A DNA stretch of 7,595 nt from a bacterium (lineage in GTDB: Bacteria; Patescibacteriota; Microgenomatia; Levybacterales; UBA12049). The notes beneath the pieces are model-generated. The model was not told the origin of the DNA, did no database searches, and saw nothing but the letters and a program-made list of their open reading frames with translations. The stretch is from NCBI GenBank assembly GCA_021784535.1, contig JAJYHW010000040.1, positions 1 to 7,595 on the forward strand, in the 5' to 3' direction. The translations under genes and the position numbers were made by a program. Positions 1 to 5,575 of the stretch are shown in pieces (position 1 is the stretch's first letter; each line of letters begins with the position of its first letter).

Positions 1-589
1 AAATCGTTCCTAATAGGCCAAAAGGGACGCTAATAAGAAAAATTGCTCTCCATGAAATCGGCGCAAGAATTCCTCCAAGAAGCAAGCCAATAAAACTCCC
101 ACCGATTGCAGCCACTTGATTAATACCCATTGCAAACCCACGCTGGTTTGGAGGAAAAGCATCAGTAAGAATAGCTGTTGCGTTAGCAAAAAGAAAGGCG
201 CCGCCTACCCCCTGTATCAAACGAAAAATAATAATTTCAAGAGCTGCAGTATTTCCACTACCTGGAGTTAGAAATAATAAAATGGATCCAATGGTAAAAA
301 CAGCAAACCCGAGATTATACATTTTTACCCTACCATAAATATCTGAAATTCTTCCAAAAGTAACCAATAAAACTGCTGTAACAACCATATATCCCATTAG
401 CATCCATAAAAGATATCCTGTCTCTGCAGGAGCCAACGGATTAATGTGAATACCGCGAAAAATAGTCGGAAGTGAGATAAGTATGATACTGCTATTGAGG
501 GTTGCCATCAATACACCAAGTGTTGTATTGGAAAGAGCAATCCACTTATACGCAAACATCTGATGAATAATTGTTGTCTTTTTTTTCAT
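1..589 (-). CDS. MFS drug/proton antiporter, DHA2-like (14-TM type), N-terminal part, cut by window edge
   Basis: The frame opens with ATG at 587-589 and stays open for 196 codons to the window edge, so only the N-terminal part is seen. It should be an inner-membrane secondary transporter exporting small toxic molecules in exchange for protons. TM1 lies at about residues 17-42. The MFS motif A is clear at about residues 79-91 (GRISDIYGRVKMY, with the conserved G, D, G-R). A glycine-rich motif-C-like segment follows at about 163-176 (GGSFIGLLLGGILA). TM1 carries LNSS where many DHA2 pumps have LDxT. No Shine-Dalgarno site precedes the ATG. The MarR gene lies 158 bases upstream on the same strand, the usual arrangement for a regulated drug pump. 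The MFS call is firm; DHA2 placement rests on motif resemblance; the substrate is unknown. Confidence 0.88.
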   Translation of the reverse strand, partial: MKKKTTIIHQMFAYKWIALSNTTLGVLMATLNSSIILISLPTIFRGIHINPLAPAETGYLLWMLMGYMVVTAVLLVTFGRISDIYGRVKMYNLGFAVFTIGSILLFLTPGSGNTAALEIIIFRLIQGVGGAFLFANATAILTDAFPPNQRGFAMGINQVAAIGGSFIGLLLGGILAPISWRAIFLISVPFGLLGTI

Positions 590-713
590 TATAAAACGTT
601 TACATGTACGATATATTTACCAAGAATATATTCCAAATGTTTTATCATTATTAAAACAATAATCAAACAGTACTAGTAACTAAGAACATTGCCTACCGAT
701 TCATAAAATACAC

Positions 714-732
714 CGCTTGCTGTTTGCTAGCG
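714..732 (-). terminator. Weak hairpin after the MarR gene, possible attenuator or terminator
   Basis: On the minus strand this reads CGCTAGC-AAACA-GCAAGCG, a 7-bp stem with one internal A-A mismatch and a 5-base loop. It begins 15 bases after the MarR stop codon and is followed by a moderately T-rich stretch (GTGTATTTTATG). It could reduce read-through from the regulator into the transporter gene. The U-tract is poor, so this is tentative. Confidence 0.25.
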
Positions 733-747
733 ACCATAAATTTGCGC

Positions 748-1179
748 TCAATTGTCTTCGTCTAAATTTTGAATGGCTTGTTCAATAATTATCATCACTT
801 TATTTTTATCGTTTTCAGATATGTTTTGAAACATAGTTGCTTCAATAACTTCATGCAAAGGAGGGATTTTTTTTTGAATCTTTTTCCCTTCGTGTGTAAG
901 CCAAATAATATTTGAACGTTTATCGGTTTTACTTTCTATTCTCTCAAGTAATCCTTTTTTTACCAAACCATCAATAATACCAGTCAGCGTTGCAGGTTCA
1001 ACCTGCATAAGTTGCTGTAATGCTTTCTGGGTTAATTTCTCTTTTTTGTTGGTAAAATATAATACTTGAAACTGACTTCTTGCCAATCCGTATATTTTCA
1101 ATTCTTCCTCAATATGTCTGTTCATCAAAAGATAAAGTCTTTTTATCTTTTTCAAAAAATTTTCCTGAGGAGTATCCAT
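748..1179 (-). CDS. MarR family transcriptional repressor
   Basis: This 143-residue protein has the usual MarR length and is expected to bind DNA as a homodimer and release it when a small ligand binds. Long helices at both ends (about 4-28 and 105-140) should form the dimer interface. The winged helix lies in the middle: the recognition helix region is at about 57-76 (EPATLTGIIDGLVKKGLL), and the wing holds the family's D-x-R signature as D86-K87-R88, followed by the typical LTHEGKK turn. The start is the ATG at 1177-1179; no Shine-Dalgarno site is visible. It lies directly upstream of the MFS pump on the same strand, which suggests it controls that pump and itself. The palindrome over its own promoter supports autorepression. 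The family call is firm; target and ligand are inferred or unknown. Confidence 0.93.
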   Translation of the reverse strand: MDTPQENFLKKIKRLYLLMNRHIEEELKIYGLARSQFQVLYFTNKKEKLTQKALQQLMQVEPATLTGIIDGLVKKGLLERIESKTDKRSNIIWLTHEGKKIQKKIPPLHEVIEATMFQNISENDKNKVMIIIEQAIQNLDEDN

Positions 1180-1185
1180 ATGTTA

Positions 1186-1205
1186 TTATTTAGGATCCTA
1201 ATTAA
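1186..1205. promoter_or_regulatory. Palindromic probable MarR operator over the transcription start
   Basis: A 20-base inverted repeat, minus strand TTAATTAGGATCCTAAATAA, has a perfect 12-base core (TTAGGATCCTAA, 1190-1201) and only one mismatched pair in its outer arms. It begins immediately after the -10 box and covers the predicted start of transcription. Size and position fit the 16-20 bp palindromes bound by MarR dimers. Binding here would block transcription of the regulator and perhaps of the downstream pump. No second copy of the core was found upstream of the pump gene. Confidence 0.6.
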
Positions 1206-1234
1206 ATTATAGCGGCACAAAAATTTGTTGTCAA
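1206..1234 (-). promoter_or_regulatory. Consensus sigma-70 promoter of the MarR gene
   Basis: On the minus strand the -35 hexamer TTGACA (1229-1234) and the -10 hexamer TATAAT (1206-1211) are both exact consensus and separated by exactly 17 bases (1212-1228). Transcription should start near 1199, giving a leader of about 20 bases. The -35 box begins only about 10 bases after the stop codon of the phosphoribosyltransferase gene. The spacer contains a short inverted repeat, ACAAA-TT-TTTGT. Confidence 0.85.
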
Positions 1235-1244
1235 CAGGAAGAGA

Positions 1245-1931
1245 TTACCAGACAATTTTATGACCAAAACTGTTCTCGCCAAACCGCAAACTTACCTGTT
1301 TTTCTTTGCTTTTTTGCAGTAACTTCATCACCTCTTCATCGTTCATTTGATGAAAATCTCGATAATACCTGCCGACAGCCTCAAACTGTTCTGTATGTTC
1401 TAGGCAAACAAAAGCATCAACCAAAAGACGTATCGCACTTGCCGTATCCTCCGAACAAACTGGAACTGCAAAAATTATCTTCTTTGGATGATGTTTTTTT
1501 ATTGATAACAATGCTGCTCTTGCACTCGCTCCCGTCGCAAGTCCATCATCAACAAGAATAACCGTTTTATTGGTTAAAAGTGGCAGCGACTCTCCGTTGC
1601 GATAAAATTGTTTACGCCTTATTAATTCTCGATATTCACGTGCTTCAACCAGACGCAATGCGCTCTGAGAAATTTGCAAGTGCTCTATCATATTTCTATC
1701 TATATATCCCACATCATCTTCAGCTATAGCACCAACGCCAAACTCCATGTTGTGCGGTGCCCCTAATTTACGAACAATAACTACGTCAAGTGGAGCATGA
1801 AGCTTACGGGCAACAGCAAAGCCTATCTCGACACCTCCTCGCGGAATTGCAATGACCATCGGACTTTGTCCTTCGTAATGTAATAATTTTCCGGCGAGTT
1901 TTTCTCCTGCATCCATGCGATCTGTAAACAT
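1245..1931 (-). CDS. Phosphoribosyltransferase family protein (COG1926 type)
   Basis: Taken from the ATG at 1929-1931 the product has 228 residues, the normal size for this family, and begins MFTDRMDAGEKLA, like the family's usual N-terminus. The PRPP-binding loop is at residues 124-136 (VILVDDGLATGAS, with D128-D129 and the T-G turn). A PRGGVEIG loop lies at 30-37, and the family-specific segments LGAPHNMEFGVGAIAEDD (56-73) and VGRYYRDFHQMNDEEV (186-201) are present. It is soluble and cytoplasmic. Type I phosphoribosyltransferases transfer phosphoribose to or from bases; the substrate of this branch is not established. A longer open frame reaches 2144, but the added N-terminus resembles no part of the family and would overlap the divergent gene. 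No Shine-Dalgarno site is visible. Read-through into the MarR gene, 65 bases downstream, is possible. Confidence 0.9.
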   Translation of the reverse strand: MFTDRMDAGEKLAGKLLHYEGQSPMVIAIPRGGVEIGFAVARKLHAPLDVVIVRKLGAPHNMEFGVGAIAEDDVGYIDRNMIEHLQISQSALRLVEAREYRELIRRKQFYRNGESLPLLTNKTVILVDDGLATGASARAALLSIKKHHPKKIIFAVPVCSEDTASAIRLLVDAFVCLEHTEQFEAVGRYYRDFHQMNDEEVMKLLQKSKEKQVSLRFGENSFGHKIVW

Positions 1932-1943
1932 GCCAAAAACAGC

Positions 1944-1949
1944 ATAATA
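1944..1949 (-). promoter_or_regulatory. Probable -10 box of the phosphoribosyltransferase gene
   Basis: TATTAT on the minus strand matches 5 of 6 consensus bases and ends 12 bases before the ATG. There is no good -35 hexamer at the ideal distance; TTTACT about 21 bases upstream is the nearest. The predicted leader is only about 6 bases. Confidence 0.35.
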
Positions 1950-2006
1950 CAAAACCCTGTAAAATGAATGAGTAAATGGTAAGAATATGATAAGAAGTGC
2001 AGAAGA

Positions 2007-2035
2007 TTGAACCAATACAATACTTTTGCTATTAT
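2007..2035 (+). promoter_or_regulatory. Promoter of the acyltransferase gene
   Basis: TTGAAC (2007-2012, 4 of 6 consensus) and TATTAT (2030-2035, 5 of 6) are separated by exactly 17 bases. Transcription should start near 2042, about 7 bases before the chosen ATG at 2049, so the transcript would be almost leaderless. The 1932-2048 gap also contains the oppositely directed phosphoribosyltransferase promoter. Confidence 0.5.
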
Positions 2036-2048
2036 ACATATCATCTTT

Positions 2049-3104
2049 ATGAAAACATTGCAAGGAGGAAAGCAACACGCTACACGTATTCACTGGATAG
2101 ATATCTGCAGAGGTATTGCTATTATACTGGTGATGTATGGGCATCTTTTCGCATCTGACCAGTCAAGCTATCTGATATATGCATTTCATATGCCGCTTTT
2201 TTTCTTTATCTCGGGCTTTGTGTTTAAACCGCAACGTAATACATCTCTCAAAAAAATAGCGATGAAATATGCTAAACAATTGCTTGTTCCCTATGCTCTT
2301 TTTGCAATTCTCACATATGGATTTGCATTTATCTCACAAAGAATCAGTGATCTCAGTATAAACGGAATAGGCTATCAATTATTTGGTGTTTTGTATGGAA
2401 GCGGACGCGCCGGCATGTTGGGATACAATGTATTGCTTTGGTTCCTTCCCTGTCTTTTTATCACCAAACTTGCCTTTTCTGCCATTACGAAATATTTCTG
2501 TCAGACAAAAAAATTGATTGTTATTCTTCTCGCAAGCGCTACCGCAGGTGCGCTTATTTCACTTCTTATCCCCTGGCTTGTGCTACCATTTGGATTTGAA
2601 ATCGCGTTAACAGCACTTCCTATCTTCGGCGCCGGCTATCTTGTAAAAACGCAAAAAAGAGTGCTGTATATTTTTGAAAAATATAAATTCCCGATTGCTC
2701 CTCTTGCTCTACTTTTTACCGCCGTTATTGCAACACTTAACTTTCAACTCGCAGGCACTCAAGTTGATATGAGAGTAAACCAACTTAATAATATCCCGCT
2801 TTTTTACTTAGGAGCTTTTGGAGGAATTGCAAGCTGGACAGCGATAAGTCAAATTATCGCGAAAAATACATTTCTTGAGTATCTTGGGAGACATTCGCTT
2901 ATCATCTTTGCATGGCATTATATTTTATTAATGGATCTGGAAAAAATGATTAACTCGTTTCTGACACAGGATATCATTCAGTCCCTTCAGCCATTTATGA
3001 CCACATTATATGTTTTCATGGCAATAAGCATCATTCTCTTCAGTCATGCACTGATTGTCAAAGCTAAAGCCGCCTATCGGTTTATACCCTTCTTCAATCA
3101 ATAA
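2049..3104 (+). CDS. Membrane acyltransferase, acyltransferase_3 family (fucose 4-O-acetylase-like, COG3594)
   Basis: The 351-residue product is an integral membrane protein with about ten hydrophobic helices, the usual size for this family. These enzymes move acetyl or similar groups across the membrane onto sugars of surface polysaccharides. Seen here are the N-terminal DICRGIAIILVMYGH block (residues 18-32, with the conserved H32), the AFHMPLFFFISGF block (45-57), a WFLPCLF segment (131-137) and a late LGRHSLIIFAWHY segment (279-291), all typical of the COG3594 branch. The start was placed at ATG 2049 because the alternative TTG at 2007 lies in the promoter -35 box and adds residues unlike the family. 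An AAGGAGG motif at 2062-2068 lies inside the frame with no usable start after it. The sugar acceptor and acyl group are unknown; no glycan genes are nearby. Confidence 0.87.
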   Translation: MKTLQGGKQHATRIHWIDICRGIAIILVMYGHLFASDQSSYLIYAFHMPLFFFISGFVFKPQRNTSLKKIAMKYAKQLLVPYALFAILTYGFAFISQRISDLSINGIGYQLFGVLYGSGRAGMLGYNVLLWFLPCLFITKLAFSAITKYFCQTKKLIVILLASATAGALISLLIPWLVLPFGFEIALTALPIFGAGYLVKTQKRVLYIFEKYKFPIAPLALLFTAVIATLNFQLAGTQVDMRVNQLNNIPLFYLGAFGGIASWTAISQIIAKNTFLEYLGRHSLIIFAWHYILLMDLEKMINSFLTQDIIQSLQPFMTTLYVFMAISIILFSHALIVKAKAAYRFIPFFNQ

Positions 3105-3129
3105 ACTCTCCATTAAGGAGAGTTTATTG
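3099..3129. terminator. Bidirectional hairpin terminator between convergent genes
   Basis: CAATAAACTCTCC pairs perfectly with GGAGAGTTTATTG around an ATTAA loop, a 13-bp stem. The A-rich 5' arm and T-rich 3' arm let it act from either strand, although the T-run is part of the stem rather than following it. It lies between the end of the acyltransferase gene (+) and the end of the DUF5666 gene (-), 22 bases from the latter. The acyltransferase TAA stop (3102-3104) is inside the stem. Confidence 0.75.
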
Positions 3130-3151
3130 CGCCAGATCATCACTAGTTTTA

Positions 3152-3547
3152 CTACAAACCGACAATAGTTATATTGCGCGCAGTGATGCTTCCATCAGAA
3201 TTGGTTATCCCGACTGCAGTCACATTTGTACCTGTTTTTAGATCAGAAGCAGATCCTTTTGTTATTGTATTAACCTTTGTCTGACCGGTAAGATCAATAA
3301 TTTTACTGCTTCCGTTGTGCAGTTTTACGGTAATAGTATTATTACCTGTTGCCGAAATCTGACCATGTACAGGAGTCACTCCATGAGCGCCGCTTTTCTT
3401 TGCGACAGAACGACCCGTATATTGTTTGCCGGCAAACCCAGAGCTCGTACGAAAATGATGTTTCTGATATATCATACCTCCATAAAATCCTGCTGCGGCA
3501 AAAATGATAATTAAAATAACGACATAAAGTGGTCTAATAGGCTTCAT
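3152..3547 (-). CDS. Small membrane-anchored DUF5666 protein
   Basis: The 131-residue product has one N-terminal hydrophobic segment at about residues 6-27, then a positively charged, Gly/Ser-rich linker to about 58. A compact beta-rich domain at 59-130 follows the DUF5666 pattern: HGQISATGNNTITVKL, then a Thr/Lys strand, SASDLKTGTNVTAVG and SDGSITARNITIV. It should be anchored in the membrane with the domain outside, or be secreted if the segment is cleaved. The role of DUF5666 is not established; the domain resembles small OB-like beta barrels. It is the last gene of the exporter unit, 29 bases after the permease stop, and has the only near-perfect Shine-Dalgarno site in the window. Co-expression suggests an accessory role in export or at the cell surface; that is inference. 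Confidence 0.8.
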   Translation of the reverse strand: MKPIRPLYVVILIIIFAAAGFYGGMIYQKHHFRTSSGFAGKQYTGRSVAKKSGAHGVTPVHGQISATGNNTITVKLHNGSSKIIDLTGQTKVNTITKGSASDLKTGTNVTAVGITNSDGSITARNITIVGL

Positions 3548-3553
3548 AATTTC

Positions 3554-3561
3554 TCACCTCC
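3554..3561 (-). promoter_or_regulatory. Strong ribosome binding site of the DUF5666 gene
   Basis: GGAGGTGA on the minus strand lies 6 bases before the ATG and matches the classic anti-Shine-Dalgarno complement almost perfectly. A second purine run, GGAGGG, is just upstream. It fixes the start at 3547 and shows that this organism does use Shine-Dalgarno initiation for at least some genes. Confidence 0.85.
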
Positions 3562-3576
3562 CTCCATCAGGAAATG

Positions 3577-4797
3577 TTATTCGTACCTCAGTGCTTCAAT
3601 CGGTTCAAGATTTGCTGCCTTCCGCGCCGGGTACCAGCCAAACAGGACGCCAATGCCTCCTGAGACTACAAATGCAAGTAATACCGACCCCGGTGACAAG
3701 ATAAAAGGCAAATGAACAAAAAAAGTAATACTAAAAGACAATGCTATTCCCAAAAGAACACCGATTATCCCGCCCACGAAAGTCAATATAATAGATTCCG
3801 TAAGAAACTGTGTAATGACAGTTTTCTTTTTTGCACCAAGAGCCTTTCGCAATCCGATCTCACGCGTCCTTTCGGTGACAGTAACGAGCATAATATTCAT
3901 AATGCCAATTCCTCCTACCAAAAGAGAGATGGCAGCAACGCCTGAAAGAAGAGCAGTAAAAGAACCTGTTGCCGTTGAAGCAGCATTTAAAATATTTTGC
4001 TGAGAGAATATAGAAAAATCTGCTTGTGCCGGATCCGTAATATGATGCCTGCTTAACAGCAGATAGCCTACCTGATTTTCGGCTGTTGTCATAACATTCT
4101 GGCTCTTTGCTGATAATCCAATAGCACTAAGATATGATTGGCCAAAAATTTGCATTTGCGCGGTGTTTAACGGAATAAATGCTTGATTATCCTGATTGGC
4201 AAATCCAGCTCCGCCTTTTGAGACAGTTAAGCCGATCACTCGAAAAGAAATTCCTTTTAGACGAACAAACTGTCCAACGGGGTCAGGATTATTTGGGAAT
4301 AACGTAGAAGCTAACTGGGGGCCTAAAACAATGACTTTGCTTGAGCTGATATTTTCCTGAGCTGTAATAAAAGTGCCCACTTGCATGGTAACATTATGTA
4401 CGATTGTATAAGCTGGAGTTGAGCCGATAATTGGAACATTGGCATTGGCATCACCTGCAGTAAGCTGCGCACGGCCTTGTACCTCGGGAGAAACCGCCTG
4501 AATAGTAGTAATTTGCGGAGATGTTTCGATTGCCAGCGCGTCTGCATCAGTCAATGTAGTTGCTCCACCTGCAGCGCCTCGTATCGCTCCGCTATTTTGC
4601 GATCCGGGAATTACCGTAAGCAAATTTGCACCAAGAGACTCAATGTTATTTTGCACCGACTGCTGCGTCGCTTGTCCCAAAGAAACAAGCGCGATAACGC
4701 TACCGATTCCAATGACAATACCCAAAATTGCCAGACCTGTCCGCATCTTATTCACAGTAAGCGTTCTTAAGCTTTCAAATAATGTTTCTTTATCCAT
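3577..4797 (-). CDS. ABC transporter permease, MacB/FtsX type
   Basis: The 406-residue membrane subunit has the four-helix MacB topology. TM1 is at about 21-40, preceded by the family's MRTGLAILGIVIGIGSV block. A large extracytoplasmic domain (MacB_PCD-like) spans about 45-275. TM2 is at about 282-304, TM3 at 332-358 and TM4 at 371-389. The coupling segment TERTREIGLRKALGAKK (308-324) contacts the ATPase, and the C-terminal PARKAANLEPIEALRYE is the standard family ending. MacB-type permeases do not move substrate through the membrane; they use ATP-driven shape changes to push or pull substrates outside it. The ATPase is a separate gene ending 9 bases upstream, unlike E. coli MacB where it is fused. 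A weak AGGATG ribosome site lies 13 bases before the ATG. The substrate is unknown: antibiotic, peptide or lipoprotein are all possible. Confidence 0.94.
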   Translation of the reverse strand: MDKETLFESLRTLTVNKMRTGLAILGIVIGIGSVIALVSLGQATQQSVQNNIESLGANLLTVIPGSQNSGAIRGAAGGATTLTDADALAIETSPQITTIQAVSPEVQGRAQLTAGDANANVPIIGSTPAYTIVHNVTMQVGTFITAQENISSSKVIVLGPQLASTLFPNNPDPVGQFVRLKGISFRVIGLTVSKGGAGFANQDNQAFIPLNTAQMQIFGQSYLSAIGLSAKSQNVMTTAENQVGYLLLSRHHITDPAQADFSIFSQQNILNAASTATGSFTALLSGVAAISLLVGGIGIMNIMLVTVTERTREIGLRKALGAKKKTVITQFLTESIILTFVGGIIGVLLGIALSFSITFFVHLPFILSPGSVLLAFVVSGGIGVLFGWYPARKAANLEPIEALRYE

Positions 4798-4806
4798 ACT
4801 GATGCA

Positions 4807-5514
4807 TCATCCTGATTTTGCCCTCACAACATGTTTATTCGGCTCATCACTCACCATTTGTCCATCCCGTATCATAATGATACGCTTAGCATGTGCAGCG
4901 ATGTCAGGCTCATGAGTAATCATTACAACAGTATGACCTTTTTCATTGATATCCTGAAAAATTGACATCACTTCTTCTGCCTGAGCGGATGCAATATTGC
5001 CCGTAGGCTCATCTGCAAGAAGAATTGCCGGATCCATCGTCAAGGCGCGTGCGATCGCGACTCGTTGTTGCTGGCCGCCTGAAATCTGATTAGATGTATA
5101 ATTGAGGCGTTGCCCCAATCCCACCATTTCCAGATATTTTACTGCACGTTTTTCTCGTTCCTCTTCAGGAAGACCAGCATACCGCATCGGAAGCATAACG
5201 TTTTGCAAAACAGTCGTACGCGGCAAAAGATTAAACGCCTGAAAGATGAAACCAATTTTTTTATTACGAATTTCGGCAAGCTCATCTTCCGTCAAGTTCT
5301 CTACATTTTCCCCATCAAGCATATAGGTGCCGCTTGTCGGAGCATCAAGACAACCAAGAAGATGCATAAGAGTAGATTTTCCACTTCCTGAGGGACCCAT
5401 TATCGCCACAAATTCTCCCTTCTGTATCGAAAATGAAACATCGCCAAGAGCGACTGTCTCACCAGCCGCCGTAACATAAATTTTGGAAAGATGTGATATC
5501 TCTATAATATTCAT
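4807..5514 (-). CDS. ABC transporter ATP-binding protein, MacB/LolD type
   Basis: The 235-residue cytoplasmic ATPase is full length for the LolD/MacB class and should pair with the adjacent permease. Walker A is GPSGSGKST (40-48), the Q-loop is FQAFNLLP (91-98, Q92), the signature is ISGGQQQR (144-151), Walker B is ILLADEP (164-170, catalytic E169) and the switch histidine is H201 in MITHEP. All catalytic parts are present. One oddity is the D-loop, GNIAS (172-176), where most relatives have GNLDS: the usual aspartate is alanine. The start ATG at 5512-5514 has no Shine-Dalgarno site, and the gap to the adaptor gene is 61 bases with nothing recognisable in it. The permease start follows its TGA stop by 9 bases, which suggests coupled translation. 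Confidence 0.95.
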   Translation of the reverse strand: MNIIEISHLSKIYVTAAGETVALGDVSFSIQKGEFVAIMGPSGSGKSTLMHLLGCLDAPTSGTYMLDGENVENLTEDELAEIRNKKIGFIFQAFNLLPRTTVLQNVMLPMRYAGLPEEEREKRAVKYLEMVGLGQRLNYTSNQISGGQQQRVAIARALTMDPAILLADEPTGNIASAQAEEVMSIFQDINEKGHTVVMITHEPDIAAHAKRIIMIRDGQMVSDEPNKHVVRAKSG

Positions 5515-5575
5515 GACTCATGATTAGTTCGATAAGCTTTACACGTTACTTTGTTCATTTCTTACAAAGGATAGC

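Noticed and set aside
671..678. TACTAGTA palindrome upstream of the MFS gene as a second MarR operator (also GAATATATTC at 624-633)
   Set aside because: The arms do not extend and do not match the TTAGGATCCTAA core; short palindromes are common by chance in AT-rich DNA.
590..747. A separate promoter for the MFS gene in the gap after the MarR gene
   Set aside because: Several AT-rich hexamers occur, but none pairs with a good partner at 16-18 bases, so I do not call one. Apart from the weak hairpin I see nothing firm in this gap.
2007..2048. TTG start giving a 14-residue longer acyltransferase
   Set aside because: The TTG is the first part of a good -35 box, and the following bases contain the -10 box, so this stretch is more likely promoter than coding sequence.
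1932..2144. N-terminal extension of the phosphoribosyltransferase frame by 71 codons
   Set aside because: The extra residues look unlike the family, lie across two probable promoters and overlap the start of the divergent acyltransferase gene. The ATG at 1931 gives the family's normal N-terminus and length.
3317..5391. Plus-strand open frames opposite the DUF5666, permease and ATPase genes (for example 3712-3945, 4477-4770, 5110-5391)
   Set aside because: They lie entirely opposite strongly supported genes, have low-complexity or Cys/Ser/Arg-rich compositions and no recognisable domain or ribosome site.
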